From the NCBI GenBank assembly GCA_018712545.1, contig DVGV01000054.1, forward strand, positions 1 through 59,217: a stretch of DNA of 59,217 bases. Direction: 5' to 3'. Numbering within the stretch: position 1 is the stretch's first letter; every line of letters starts with the position of its first letter. Shown in pieces: positions 29,098 through 38,633 of this stretch. Below the pieces are notes generated by a model that was not told where the DNA came from, made no database searches, and was given only the letters and a program-made list of their open reading frames with translations. The position numbers and the translations under genes were made by a program. Source of the DNA: Candidatus Coprenecus merdigallinarum. Its GTDB lineage: Bacteria; Bacteroidota; Bacteroidia; Bacteroidales; UBA932.

Positions 29098-32000
29098 ATG
29101 ATCGACACCAGTATAAAGAAAGTCCTGCTCCTGGGTTCCGGAGCCCTTAAAATCGGCGAGGCCGGCGAATTTGACTATTCCGGCTCCCAGGCCCTCAAGG
29201 CCATGCGCGAGGAAGGCATAGAGACTATCCTGATCAATCCCAATATCGCTACTGTCCAGACATCGGAGGGTATTGCCGACAAGATATATTTTCTCCCCGT
29301 CACTCCCTTCTTTGTGGAGGCAGTTATCAAGAAGGAGCAGCCTCAGGGCATTCTCCTGGCATTCGGAGGACAGACCGCGCTGAACTGCGGAGTGGCCCTT
29401 TACCGTGACGGCATCCTGGAAAAATACGGACTGAAGGTACTCGGTACCCCCGTCCAGGCGATTATGGACACAGAGGACCGCGAGCTCTTCGTCAAGAAGC
29501 TCGACGAGATTCACGTCAAGTCGATCAAGAGTCATGCCGTGAACAACATCGAGGACGCCCTCGCGGCAGCCTCCGAGCTCGGATATCCGGTGATTCTCCG
29601 CGCCGCCTATGCTCTCGGCGGTCTCGGCAGCGGATTCTGCGACAATCCAGATGAACTTATCAAGCTGGGAGAGAAAGCCTTCTCCTACTCACCTCAAGTA
29701 CTGGTCGAGAAGTCGCTCAAGGGCTGGAAGGAGATAGAGTACGAAGTGGTGCGCGACCGTTTCGACAACTGCATTACGGTCTGCAACATGGAGAACTTCG
29801 ACCCGCTCGGCATCCATACCGGCGAGAGTATCGTGGTCGCTCCCTCCCAGACCCTCACCAACCATGAGTACAACCTGCTCCGCGAGCTCTCGATAAGGAT
29901 CGTCCGCCACGTGGGCATCGTCGGCGAGTGCAACGTGCAGTTTGCCTTCGACCCCAATTCCGAGGACTACCGCGTCATCGAGGTCAACGCCCGTCTGAGC
30001 CGTTCCTCGGCACTGGCATCTAAAGCGACCGGCTATCCCCTCGCCTTCGTGGCCGCCAAGCTCGGCTTAGGCTACGGCCTGTTCGAGCTGAAGAACTCCA
30101 TCACCAAGACCACTCCGGCATTCTTCGAGCCCGCCCTTGACTACGTAGTCTGCAAGATTCCCCGCTGGGACCTCTCCAAGTTCCACGGAGTCTCCCGCGA
30201 GATCGGCAGCAGCATGAAGAGCGTCGGCGAGGTCATGGCCATCGGACGCACCTTCGAGGAGGCCCTGCAGAAGGGTCTGAGAATGATCGGCCAGGGAGCG
30301 CACGGCTTCACAGGCAATAAGGAAATACCGATAGAGAACATCGACAAGGCCCTGCGGGAGCCTACCGACAACCGCATCTTCGTCATTTCCAAGGCCCTTA
30401 TCCACGGTTATACCCCAGAGAAGATACACGAGCTCACCAAGATAGACCGCTGGTTCATCGACAAGCTGATGAACATCATCAACACGGCTGCGGAGCTCAA
30501 GGCCCTGAACTCCCTCGAGGAGCTGGACAAGGCTCTGCTGCGCAAGGCCAAATGCCAGGGCTTCTCCGACTTCCAGATCGGACGCCACATCCTCAAGGAT
30601 GGCATCGACTCCGAGGAGATGGTTATCAAGGTGCGCGAGTACCGCAAGAAGCTCGGAGTGCTGCCCGTCGTCAAGCAGATCGACACCCTCGCGGCCGAGT
30701 TCCCCGCCCAGACCAACTACCTCTACCTTACCTACAACGGTACTGCATCTGACATAGCCTACGAGCATGACGGCAAGTCGATTGTCGTGCTCGGATCGGG
30801 CGCCTACCGCATCGGCAGCTCCGTGGAATTCGACTGGTGCAGCGTCAACGCCCTGCAGACCATCCGCAAGAGCGGCTGGAGAGGCATCATGATCAACTAC
30901 AACCCCGAGACCGTATCCACCGACTACGATATGTGCGACCGCCTCTACTTCGACGAGCTTACCTACGAGAGGGTGCTCGACATCTGCGACCTGGAGGAGC
31001 CGCACGGAGTCATCATATCCATGGGCGGACAGATTCCCAACAACTTAGCCACCCGTCTCGACGCCGCTAAGGTGCCCATCCTCGGCACCACCGCCGACAG
31101 CATCGACAACGCCGAGGACCGTAACCGCTTCTCGGCCATGCTCGACCGTCTCGGCATAGACCAGCCCCGCTGGAGGGAACTGACCTCGATGAACGACATT
31201 CACAGCTTCATCCGCGACGTGGGATTCCCCGTCCTGGTGCGTCCCTCCTACGTGCTTTCGGGTGCGGCGATGAACGTATGTTCCAACGATACCGAGCTCG
31301 AGCAGTTCCTGAAGCTGGCGGCGGAAGTATCTAAGAAGCATCCTGTTGTCGTATCGGAATTTATCCAGCACGCCAAGGAGATAGAGTTCGACGCAGTAGC
31401 CGACCACGGCACCGTCATAGCCTACGCCATCTCAGAGCACATCGAGTTCGCCGGCGTACACTCGGGTGACGCTACGATTCAGTTCCCGCCCCAGAAGATG
31501 TACGTGGAGACCGCCCGCAGGATCAAGAAGATAGCCCGCAAGATAGCCGAGGCCCTGAAGATTTCGGGCCCCTTCAACATCCAGTTCCTGGCCAAGGAGA
31601 ACGACATCAAGGTCATCGAGTGTAATCTCAGAGCCTCGAGAAGTTTCCCCTTCGTGTCCAAGGTGCTTAAGATCAACCTTATCGAACTGGCCACCAAGGT
31701 CATGACCGGCGAGAAGGTCACTCCTCCCGAGAAGAGCGCCTTCGATATCGACTACGTGGGCGTGAAGGCCTCCCAGTTCTCCTTCTCCCGTCTGCAGAAG
31801 GCCGACCCCGTCCTCGGAGTCGACATGGCCTCCACCGGAGAGGTGGGCTGCATCGGCGACGACACCAACGAGGCTGTGCTCAAGGCCATGCTCTCAGTAG
31901 GCTATACCGTGCCCGGCAAGAATATCCTGGTGTCCTCAGGAGACGCCAAGCAGAAAGTCGAGCTCCTGAGCGCCTGCAGGCTGCTGGCCAAGCACAACTA

Positions 32001-32319
32001 CACGATCTATGCTACCGGAGGCAGCTATAAATTCCTGGTGGACAACGGGGTCCCTGCCACTTTGGTGTACTGGCCGTCGGAAGCCGGAGAGCCTCAGGCC
32101 CTTGAAATGCTTCACGAGCGCAAGATAGACCTGGTGGTCAATATCCCAAAGAATCTCACCAAGGAAGAACTGGACAACGGCTACCGCATCCGCCGCGCCG
32201 CCGTGGACTTCAACATTCCCATCATAACCAACACCAGACTTGCATCGGCATTTATCACGGCATTCTGCAACATGCCCCTCGACAATATCCAGATCAAGTC
32301 CTGGGACGAATATAAATAG
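29098..32319 (+). CDS. carB: Carbamoyl-phosphate synthase large subunit
   Basis: 1073 residues, full length. Two homologous ATP-grasp halves are visible, each starting with a loop of the type GSGALKIGEAGEFDYSG (residues 11-27) and GSGAYRIGSSVEFDW (about 564). ATP-grasp signatures VIEVNARLSRSSALASK and VIECNLRASRSFPFVSK occur in the first and second halves, and an MGS-like allosteric domain begins near 940. It makes carbamoyl phosphate from bicarbonate, ammonia and two ATP. The Hdr-like genes begin 17 bp downstream, probably in the same transcript. Confidence 0.96.
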   Translation: MIDTSIKKVLLLGSGALKIGEAGEFDYSGSQALKAMREEGIETILINPNIATVQTSEGIADKIYFLPVTPFFVEAVIKKEQPQGILLAFGGQTALNCGVALYRDGILEKYGLKVLGTPVQAIMDTEDRELFVKKLDEIHVKSIKSHAVNNIEDALAAASELGYPVILRAAYALGGLGSGFCDNPDELIKLGEKAFSYSPQVLVEKSLKGWKEIEYEVVRDRFDNCITVCNMENFDPLGIHTGESIVVAPSQTLTNHEYNLLRELSIRIVRHVGIVGECNVQFAFDPNSEDYRVIEVNARLSRSSALASKATGYPLAFVAAKLGLGYGLFELKNSITKTTPAFFEPALDYVVCKIPRWDLSKFHGVSREIGSSMKSVGEVMAIGRTFEEALQKGLRMIGQGAHGFTGNKEIPIENIDKALREPTDNRIFVISKALIHGYTPEKIHELTKIDRWFIDKLMNIINTAAELKALNSLEELDKALLRKAKCQGFSDFQIGRHILKDGIDSEEMVIKVREYRKKLGVLPVVKQIDTLAAEFPAQTNYLYLTYNGTASDIAYEHDGKSIVVLGSGAYRIGSSVEFDWCSVNALQTIRKSGWRGIMINYNPETVSTDYDMCDRLYFDELTYERVLDICDLEEPHGVIISMGGQIPNNLATRLDAAKVPILGTTADSIDNAEDRNRFSAMLDRLGIDQPRWRELTSMNDIHSFIRDVGFPVLVRPSYVLSGAAMNVCSNDTELEQFLKLAAEVSKKHPVVVSEFIQHAKEIEFDAVADHGTVIAYAISEHIEFAGVHSGDATIQFPPQKMYVETARRIKKIARKIAEALKISGPFNIQFLAKENDIKVIECNLRASRSFPFVSKVLKINLIELATKVMTGEKVTPPEKSAFDIDYVGVKASQFSFSRLQKADPVLGVDMASTGEVGCIGDDTNEAVLKAMLSVGYTVPGKNILVSSGDAKQKVELLSACRLLAKHNYTIYATGGSYKFLVDNGVPATLVYWPSEAGEPQALEMLHERKIDLVVNIPKNLTKEELDNGYRIRRAAVDFNIPIITNTRLASAFITAFCNMPLDNIQIKSWDEYK

Positions 32320-32336
32320 ACCACAGTATTCCTTTT

Positions 32337-33041
32337 ATGGGTAAGATATACGAACGGCTGATGAGCGACGTCCGGCTCCAGGAGGGACTGAAGGCCTGCA
32401 TCAACTGCGGAACCTGTACCGCTGTGTGCCCGGCTGCCGAATTCTACCGCTACAACCCCAAGAACATCGTAAACATCGTCCAGACTCAGGACGACGAGGA
32501 GATCATCAAGCTGCTCAAGAGCGATACGATATGGTACTGCGGCGAGTGCATGTCCTGCGTGACCCGCTGTCCCAGGACCAATGCCCCCGGGCAGGTCATC
32601 ATCGCCCTGCGTACCCTCTCCGTCGAGCTGGGCTACTTCGTGGAGTCCGAGAAAGGCCGGCAGCAGTATGCCTTAGCCAAGGTGCTCTGCGGCAATGTCC
32701 TCAATTACGGCTACTGCGTCCATCCCGAGACTTTCAAGTACGAGAATCATCCCGAATACGGGACGGTGGGCAAATGGATCGAGGACCATCTGCAGGACGT
32801 GTACGACCGCGTGGGCGCCAACTACGGCCGCAGCGGCCCGGGTCCCCTGCGCAAGATTGCCCCCGAATCCCTCGAGGACCTGCAGAAGATATTCGACGTG
32901 ACCGGCGGCTCGGCCCGGGTCGGGAAGATTAAGGACCTCTCGCGCAAGAAAGCACAGGAGATGGGACTGAGCGAGGAAGAGTATTTCAATGAAGTGTTCA
33001 ATGAGACTCATGGTGAGCACCTTAACCAACAGAATCAGTAG
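32337..33041 (+). CDS. HdrC-like protein with two [4Fe-4S] clusters
   Basis: 234 residues. Two ferredoxin-type motifs, CINCGTCTAVCP (about residues 22-33) and CGECMSCVTRCP (about 66-77), match the HdrC subunit of heterodisulfide-reductase-like complexes. The remaining C-terminal 150 residues are helical and charged, longer than in methanogen HdrC, and probably contact a partner. It should pass electrons between the HdrA-like flavoprotein and the HdrB-like subunit. First of five consecutive Hdr-like genes; 6 bp separate it from the next. Confidence 0.85.
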   Translation: MGKIYERLMSDVRLQEGLKACINCGTCTAVCPAAEFYRYNPKNIVNIVQTQDDEEIIKLLKSDTIWYCGECMSCVTRCPRTNAPGQVIIALRTLSVELGYFVESEKGRQQYALAKVLCGNVLNYGYCVHPETFKYENHPEYGTVGKWIEDHLQDVYDRVGANYGRSGPGPLRKIAPESLEDLQKIFDVTGGSARVGKIKDLSRKKAQEMGLSEEEYFNEVFNETHGEHLNQQNQ

Positions 33042-33047
33042 TACCGC

Positions 33048-34121
33048 ATGAATTACGAAGGAAAGAAAAAAATATGGTCCGAGTTCCAGAAGGAGATACC
33101 CGATGACAAGTATTTCTACGCCCGCAGCTGCATCCGCCAGAACTTCAATCCTGGCGCTGAGCAGGCCTTCTTAGACATAGTACGCAACCGCTTCGGCAAG
33201 GACTTCTACGAGGATCCCCTCCACACCACCTGCGGCGGTATAGCCTATCACAGCGACACCACCCCCGAGGAGACCTCCATGACCATCATCGCCCGTCAGT
33301 TCTCCCTGATGAACCAGGCCGGCTACAGGAATTTCGTGGTATCCTGCGTCACCTCCTTCGGTCTGCATACCGAGATTCTCCAGACATGGGAGGAGCATCC
33401 GGAGATCGAGGAGAAGATACACGAACTGCTGTGGAAAGCATGTAAGAGGGAGTTCGTAAAGCCGGACTTCCTGATGCACTCCAGCGACATGATGTACCAC
33501 TACCGCTTCCTGATCTCCGAGCAGGCCAAGTACCCGCTGATCAACGTGCATACCGGAGAGCCCCTGAAAGTGGTGGAGCACATCGGCTGCCATTATTCCA
33601 AGATTTTCCCCTCCAAGTCCGTGGGCGGAGCCGAATATCCCCGCGTCCTGGCCGGACTGGTGGAGGCCCTGGGCGGCAGCGTGGTGGACTACCCCGAGCG
33701 GAGGCACTGCTGCGGCTTCGGTTTCCGGCAGTACCTGGTCAAGGCCAACAGAGGCTACTCACTGACCAACACCTATAAGAAGTTCGAGTCGATGGAACCC
33801 TTCCACCCCGACCTGATCATCACCAACTGCCCGGGCTGCAACTACTTCTTAGACCGCTGGCAGTACGTCATCGCCGAGACTACCGGCAAGACCTACGGCG
33901 ACACCCCCGGCTACGGCATCCCCGTGCTGTCCTCCGAGGAGGTGGCCGCGCTGGTCATGGGCTACGATCCCTGGGACCTCGGCCTGCAGATGCATCAGGT
34001 GGCCGTCGAGCCTCTGTTGGATAAAATGGGTGTGAAGTACGACAAATCCCGTAAATACAAGGGACTGGGCGGCAAGGACCTCGGAGTACCCGCCAGCCCT
34101 GCCAATATCAGAATATTCTAA
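33048..34121 (+). CDS. HdrB-like CCG-domain protein
   Basis: 357 residues. HdrB holds two noncubane [4Fe-4S] clusters in CCG motifs. The C-terminal motif is complete: GCHYSK, RHCCGFGF and NCPGCNYF. The N-terminal motif is incomplete: C28 is present, but the central CC is TC (T61, C62) and the final CxxC is C100..S103. So one catalytic cluster looks intact and the other degraded or altered. An unusual C-terminal tail of about 60 residues follows. Neighbours are HdrC-like (6 bp) and HdrA-like (9 bp) genes. In known relatives this subunit handles a disulfide or a thiol-linked substrate; the substrate here is unknown. Confidence 0.82.
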   Translation: MNYEGKKKIWSEFQKEIPDDKYFYARSCIRQNFNPGAEQAFLDIVRNRFGKDFYEDPLHTTCGGIAYHSDTTPEETSMTIIARQFSLMNQAGYRNFVVSCVTSFGLHTEILQTWEEHPEIEEKIHELLWKACKREFVKPDFLMHSSDMMYHYRFLISEQAKYPLINVHTGEPLKVVEHIGCHYSKIFPSKSVGGAEYPRVLAGLVEALGGSVVDYPERRHCCGFGFRQYLVKANRGYSLTNTYKKFESMEPFHPDLIITNCPGCNYFLDRWQYVIAETTGKTYGDTPGYGIPVLSSEEVAALVMGYDPWDLGLQMHQVAVEPLLDKMGVKYDKSRKYKGLGGKDLGVPASPANIRIF

Positions 34122-34130
34122 TCTTCATAT

Positions 34131-35156
34131 ATGGAAATAAGCAATCAACAGCGCAATATAGTGGTAATCGGCGGAGGACCGGCCGGAATAGAGGCATCCC
34201 GCGCTCTGGACGCAATGGGCTATACCGTATTCCTCGTGGAGAGGGATAGCCGTCTGGGCGGACATCTGTGCCGCTGGGACAGGCTATTCCCCTACGGAAC
34301 ACCGGCGGAGGACGTACTGAGTCAGCTGACGGCATCGATGGGACGGATCAAGTGGTTCACTGCTACAGAGGTGACTCAGGTCAATAAACTCGAGAGGGGC
34401 TACAATGTCATCCTCTCCAACGGTCTCTCAGTCCTGGCCGATGCCCTGCTGCTGACCACAGGTTTCACCCTTTTCAACGCATCCAAGAAGGAGGAATACG
34501 GCTACGGCATCTATGACAGGGTAATCACCAATGCGGACTTAGAGGACTGGTTCTCCGGTATACCGGTGCCTGCCGTCGACAATCCCCGCCGCATAGGCTT
34601 CGTGCACTGCGTGGGCTCCCGCGACGAGAAGGTGGGCAACCGCTACTGCTCCAAGGTCTGCTGCGCCACAGCGGTAAAGCAGGCCTGCGAGATCAAGGAG
34701 AAGTTCCCCGATGCGGTGGTATATTGCTTCTACATGGACCTGAGAATGTTCGGCCGCGGATACGAGGACATGTATCTCGAGGCCCAGAAGAAATATGGCG
34801 TAATCTTCGTCCGGGGCCGCGTCTCGGAGGTTTCCGAGGACAAGGACGGGCATCTCTTCGTCAAGGCCGAGGACACCCTTTCCGGCAAGCCGCTCAGGGT
34901 CACTCTCGACCTGCTGGTGCTGATGGCCGGAATGTCCCACAACAGGGCCGTTGACCCCATCGCGCGCACCCTTGCGCTCTCCACCATGGAGGACGGCTTC
35001 CTCAAGCCCAAGGACTCCCTCACGGCCGCCCAGGCGTCATACTGCACGGGAGTGTTCTACGCCGGAGCATGCACCGGGCCCAAGACCCTGCCAGAGACCA
35101 TGGCAGAGGCCAGGGCCGCCGCTACAAGTATTCACGAATACCTCCAGGAGCAATGA
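34131..35156 (+). CDS. HdrA-like FAD oxidoreductase, minimal form
   Basis: 341 residues. The Rossmann FAD loop VIGGGPAGIEAS is near the N-terminus, followed by ERDSRLGGHL. The HdrA-specific iron-sulfur motif is present as HCVGSRDEKVGNRYCSKVCC (about 157-176). The C-terminal FAD segment is GVFYAGACTGPKTLPETMAEA. Unlike methanogen HdrA it has no N-terminal cluster domain and no C-terminal ferredoxin domain, so it is closest in layout to QmoA-type subunits. It could bifurcate electrons or simply relay them. ATGA overlap with the next gene. Confidence 0.85.
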   Translation: MEISNQQRNIVVIGGGPAGIEASRALDAMGYTVFLVERDSRLGGHLCRWDRLFPYGTPAEDVLSQLTASMGRIKWFTATEVTQVNKLERGYNVILSNGLSVLADALLLTTGFTLFNASKKEEYGYGIYDRVITNADLEDWFSGIPVPAVDNPRRIGFVHCVGSRDEKVGNRYCSKVCCATAVKQACEIKEKFPDAVVYCFYMDLRMFGRGYEDMYLEAQKKYGVIFVRGRVSEVSEDKDGHLFVKAEDTLSGKPLRVTLDLLVLMAGMSHNRAVDPIARTLALSTMEDGFLKPKDSLTAAQASYCTGVFYAGACTGPKTLPETMAEARAAATSIHEYLQEQ

Positions 35157-35482
35157 TAGACTTCGGATACGGCATATCACCCAGCTCCGCCATCAATCTG
35201 GACAAGTTCGACAGGACCAGATTCGAGGAACTTGCCCGCGAGGAGCCGGACGTGCTCAAGTGCATGGCCTGCGGTTCATGCGCGGCCTCCTGCCCCACGG
35301 CCGGACACAGCGACATGAACCTCAGGAGGGTGATACTGCTGCTCGGACGAGGCCGCGAGGACGAGGCCCTAAGGATGGTCTCCCACTGTATGCTCTGCGG
35401 CAAATGCCTGATAGTCTGCCCCCGCGGCATCAACACCAGGCATCTGATACTAAGTGTAACTAAAATCTACCAAAAGAAGTGA
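35153..35482 (+). CDS. Small HdrC-like dicluster ferredoxin
   Basis: 109 residues from ATG 35153, which overlaps the HdrA-like stop. Two cluster motifs, CMACGSCAASCP (about 39-50) and CMLCGKCLIVCP (about 83-94), are separated by a short helix (LRRVILLLGRGRED) as in HdrC and the soluble part of QmoC. It probably connects the HdrA-like protein to the membrane subunit encoded next, whose GTG start overlaps this stop (GTGA). Confidence 0.85.
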   Translation: MIDFGYGISPSSAINLDKFDRTRFEELAREEPDVLKCMACGSCAASCPTAGHSDMNLRRVILLLGRGREDEALRMVSHCMLCGKCLIVCPRGINTRHLILSVTKIYQKK

Positions 35483-37290
35483 AAGACAGGTTCATATCAG
35501 GATACAACGATTTCGTCCTCCCATTCGTGATAGGCATGATCTTCATCATCACCTATCTCGTCATAGGGATTATCCGGGTCATAGTTCAGCTGCCGGCCGC
35601 GGACCGAAAGAAGTTCTTCCTCTCCCTGATCAATCCCAGACTCTGGATCATCAATCTCAAGGACATCATCTGCGACGTCCTCCTGCATACCAAGATATGG
35701 AAGCGCAAGCCCCTTTTAGGCTACATGCACTCGAGCATTGCCTTCGGATGGTTCATGCTGATAGTCCTGGGCCACATCGAGACCTGGCTCTTCGTGCCTG
35801 ACCGTCTCTCGACCTTCTACTACCCAGTGTTCTTCAGGTTCTTCGTGATGGAGACCGACCACACCCTCAAGGGCTCGTTCTTCTTCTTCCTGATGGACTT
35901 CTTCCTGCTTGTGGTGCTCAGCGGAGTCTTCCTGGCCATGTTCAAGCGCATACGCTCGATGATGTTCGGCATGCGCAGGACCACCAGGAACCAGATACCG
36001 GACCGTCTTGCCATGTACTGCCTGTGGGCCATTTTCCCCGTCAGGCTCCTCGCCGAGAGCTTCACCGCCGGTATCGCCGGAGGCAGCTTCCTCACCCGCC
36101 CTATGTACTGGCTGTTCAGCAACTTCCTGACCAACACCTACCACATCCTGCCGACCTGGTGGGCCTACTCCACCCTCCTCGGCACCTTCTTCGTGCTGCT
36201 GCCCTTCACCCGGTACATGCACATCCCCACGGAAGCCTTCCTGATAGTGCTGCGCAATGCCGGCATCAAGGTCTCCCATCCCCGCAAAGGCTATTCCATC
36301 GCCCAGATATACTCCTGCTCCAACTGCGGAATGTGCATCGACGCATGTCCGATGATGGGCCAGAAGAAGAACCTGCGCTTCGCCACGGTATATTTCAACC
36401 GTCTGCTCAGACGCCGCAACTGGGCCCGCTGCGAGGAGAGCGCGGACAAATGCCTGATGTGCGGCAAGTGCGTCGCCGTCTGCCCCGTAGGCGTGGACTC
36501 CTGCAACATCAAGCGGAGCCTGAGAGGGCTCAGGGCCGCTCCCGCCCCTGCGGACTACAGCTATTTTACCTCCTACAGCCTGCCTGAGGGCGTGGAGAAC
36601 TCCCAGGAGAAAGTCCTTTACTACGCCGGCTGCATGACCCAGCTCACCCCTGTCATTTCCAAGGCCGTAGCGGTCGTCCTGGACCATGCCGGAGTGGACT
36701 GGAGCTTCATGGACCGCGACGGCGGTATATGCTGCGGACGGCCCCTGATACTGGCCGGAAGAGATGAAAGGGCTCAGGAAATGATCCGCCGCAACACCGA
36801 GCTGATACGGCAGAGCGGAGCCACTACCCTGCTGCTCTCCTGCCCAATCTGCTACAAGGTCTTCCGCGAAAACTACGACCTAAAGGGTATCCGCATCGTG
36901 CATTATACCGAATACTTCGACGAGCTCGTGCGGCTCGGCCGGATAACCCTCAGGAACTCGGGAGAGAAGATGGTTTACCACGACCCCTGTGAGCTGGGAC
37001 GCGGCTGCAAGGTGTACCGTCAGCCCCGGAGGGTGCTGAGCGCGGCCGGAGAGCTCGTGGAGGCGGAAAAGCACCACGACGAGAGCATCTGCTGCGGAGG
37101 GTCGCTGGGCTCCCTGACATTGTCATACGAGGACCGCAAGGACATTACCCTGAAGGCCCTGGACAACCTGATGTACGCCTCTCCCGAGAGGATTGTCACC
37201 GCCTGCCCCCTGTGCCTGAAGACATTCTCCCCCTATTCGCCCAGGAAGGTGAGCGACTTCGCCGAGGTGGTGGCTCAGAATATGAATTAA
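35479..37290 (+). CDS. Membrane HdrE-HdrD fusion protein (b-type, dicluster, two CCG domains)
   Basis: 603 residues starting at GTG 35479. Five membrane segments in the first 255 residues resemble NarI/HdrE, with His in YMHSS, LGHIE and RYMHIPTE as candidate haem b ligands. A dicluster ferredoxin domain follows (CSNCGMCIDACP near 280, CLMCGKCVAVCP near 325), then two CCG motifs: GCMTQ..ICCGRP..CPICY and DPCELGRGC..ICCGGS..CPLC, both complete. This fuses what are separate HdrE and HdrD subunits in Methanosarcina and resembles DsrMK/HmeCD logic. It should exchange electrons with menaquinone. Last Hdr-like gene of the five. Confidence 0.87.
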   Translation: MKDRFISGYNDFVLPFVIGMIFIITYLVIGIIRVIVQLPAADRKKFFLSLINPRLWIINLKDIICDVLLHTKIWKRKPLLGYMHSSIAFGWFMLIVLGHIETWLFVPDRLSTFYYPVFFRFFVMETDHTLKGSFFFFLMDFFLLVVLSGVFLAMFKRIRSMMFGMRRTTRNQIPDRLAMYCLWAIFPVRLLAESFTAGIAGGSFLTRPMYWLFSNFLTNTYHILPTWWAYSTLLGTFFVLLPFTRYMHIPTEAFLIVLRNAGIKVSHPRKGYSIAQIYSCSNCGMCIDACPMMGQKKNLRFATVYFNRLLRRRNWARCEESADKCLMCGKCVAVCPVGVDSCNIKRSLRGLRAAPAPADYSYFTSYSLPEGVENSQEKVLYYAGCMTQLTPVISKAVAVVLDHAGVDWSFMDRDGGICCGRPLILAGRDERAQEMIRRNTELIRQSGATTLLLSCPICYKVFRENYDLKGIRIVHYTEYFDELVRLGRITLRNSGEKMVYHDPCELGRGCKVYRQPRRVLSAAGELVEAEKHHDESICCGGSLGSLTLSYEDRKDITLKALDNLMYASPERIVTACPLCLKTFSPYSPRKVSDFAEVVAQNMN

Positions 37291-37314
37291 TAACAACTTA
37301 ACGATATACACGCC

Positions 37315-38607
37315 ATGAAGAATTTTACTCCTACAGTGTACTCACTGATGAATGTGGCTACCGGACGGATATTTCCGGACAGCGGCTGGATGCTGGCTGA
37401 CCCCGAATCGCCTAAGCCCTCGCTGGTGCGCACGGTCTATCAGAAGAAGCAGATAGACGTCAAGGGCAGCGACTGGGGATTCTACCGCTTCGCCGACTGG
37501 CTGCCGGTACACCGCCTGCTGCAGGACTCAGCCACCACCGTGACATACAGGAGCGAGGGACTGGCCCGTCACCTCGGTCTGGGCAACCTTTATATTGCAT
37601 TTTCCGGCTACTGGCCTGAGCGCGGGGCACTGATGAAGACCTGCTCGTTCAAGGAGACCGAGGCCTATTCCGTCTGCGGCCGTCTGCCCAAGGACTGCAG
37701 GCAGATACTGACGGTGGCTTCCGCTGGAAATACGGCCAGGGCCTTCGCCAAGGTCTGCTCGGAGAACGACATCCCCCTGCTGCTCTGCGTGCCTGAGGAC
37801 AATATCGACGCTCTCTGGTTCGAGAAGCCCATCAAGGACTGCGTCAGGCTCGTCTGCGCCCCCAAAGGCAGCGACTATTTCGACGCCATCGCCCTGTCGC
37901 AGGCTGCCTGCAGCTCGGGAATGTTCATCGACGAGGGAGGCGCGAAGAATGTGGCCCGCCGCGACGGCATGGGTACGACCGTGCTCTCGGCCACTGTGGA
38001 GATCGGCCGGATACCCGACGCATACTTCCAGGCCATAGGCAGCGGCACAGGAGCCATTGCGGCCCGTGAGGCCAATCTTCGTCTGCTGGAGGACGGCCGC
38101 TTCGGTACGGCTCAGATGAAGCTGCATACGGTGCAGAACGTGCCTTTCCTGCCGATGTACGACGCATGGAAGGCCGGTCAGAGGGACCTGCTGCCCTTCG
38201 ATGACGACGAGGCCCGTCAGAAGGCCGCGATGATCGATGCCAAGGTGCTCTCCAACAGACGCCCGCCCTATTCGCTCGCCGGAGGAGTGTACGACTGCCT
38301 GTGCGATACTCATGGAGATGTGTACGCCGTGACCAACGCCGAGATCCGCCATTGCGCCGCCATGTTCAAGGAGCTGGAGGGAGTTGACATCTACTCCGCT
38401 TCGGGTGCCGCGCTGGCCGGTCTGGAGCAGGCCGTGAAGGCTGGTGCCGTGGGCCGCGATGACGTGATAATGCTCAATATCACAGGCGGTGGCGAGCAGC
38501 ACTTCAAGAAGGACTGCAAGGTACACTGGCTCAAGCCATCGCTGGTCATCTCGCCCTCGGAGGACAAGGATCGGATCGTGCGGGAGATAGAGAAACTGTT
38601 TGCTTAG
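37315..38607 (+). CDS. Threonine-synthase-like PLP enzyme, probable cysteate synthase
   Basis: 430 residues, fold type II PLP enzyme. The PLP lysine lies in MKTCSFKETEA, with the Ser/Asn loop VASAGNTARAFA and the glycine-rich phosphate loop AIGSGTGAIAA. The segments DWLPVHRLL, FSGYWPERGA and GGAKNVARRDGMGT are those I associate with cysteate synthase rather than true threonine synthase. Cysteate synthase makes L-cysteate from phosphoserine and sulfite. In Alistipes-type bacteria cysteate is the head-group precursor of sulfonolipids; in methanogens it feeds coenzyme M. The gene is 24 bp after the Hdr-like set. Threonine synthase remains possible. Confidence 0.75.
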   Translation: MKNFTPTVYSLMNVATGRIFPDSGWMLADPESPKPSLVRTVYQKKQIDVKGSDWGFYRFADWLPVHRLLQDSATTVTYRSEGLARHLGLGNLYIAFSGYWPERGALMKTCSFKETEAYSVCGRLPKDCRQILTVASAGNTARAFAKVCSENDIPLLLCVPEDNIDALWFEKPIKDCVRLVCAPKGSDYFDAIALSQAACSSGMFIDEGGAKNVARRDGMGTTVLSATVEIGRIPDAYFQAIGSGTGAIAAREANLRLLEDGRFGTAQMKLHTVQNVPFLPMYDAWKAGQRDLLPFDDDEARQKAAMIDAKVLSNRRPPYSLAGGVYDCLCDTHGDVYAVTNAEIRHCAAMFKELEGVDIYSASGAALAGLEQAVKAGAVGRDDVIMLNITGGGEQHFKKDCKVHWLKPSLVISPSEDKDRIVREIEKLFA

Positions 38608-38633
38608 TGTTTAATTTTAAGTATAAACCGGTT

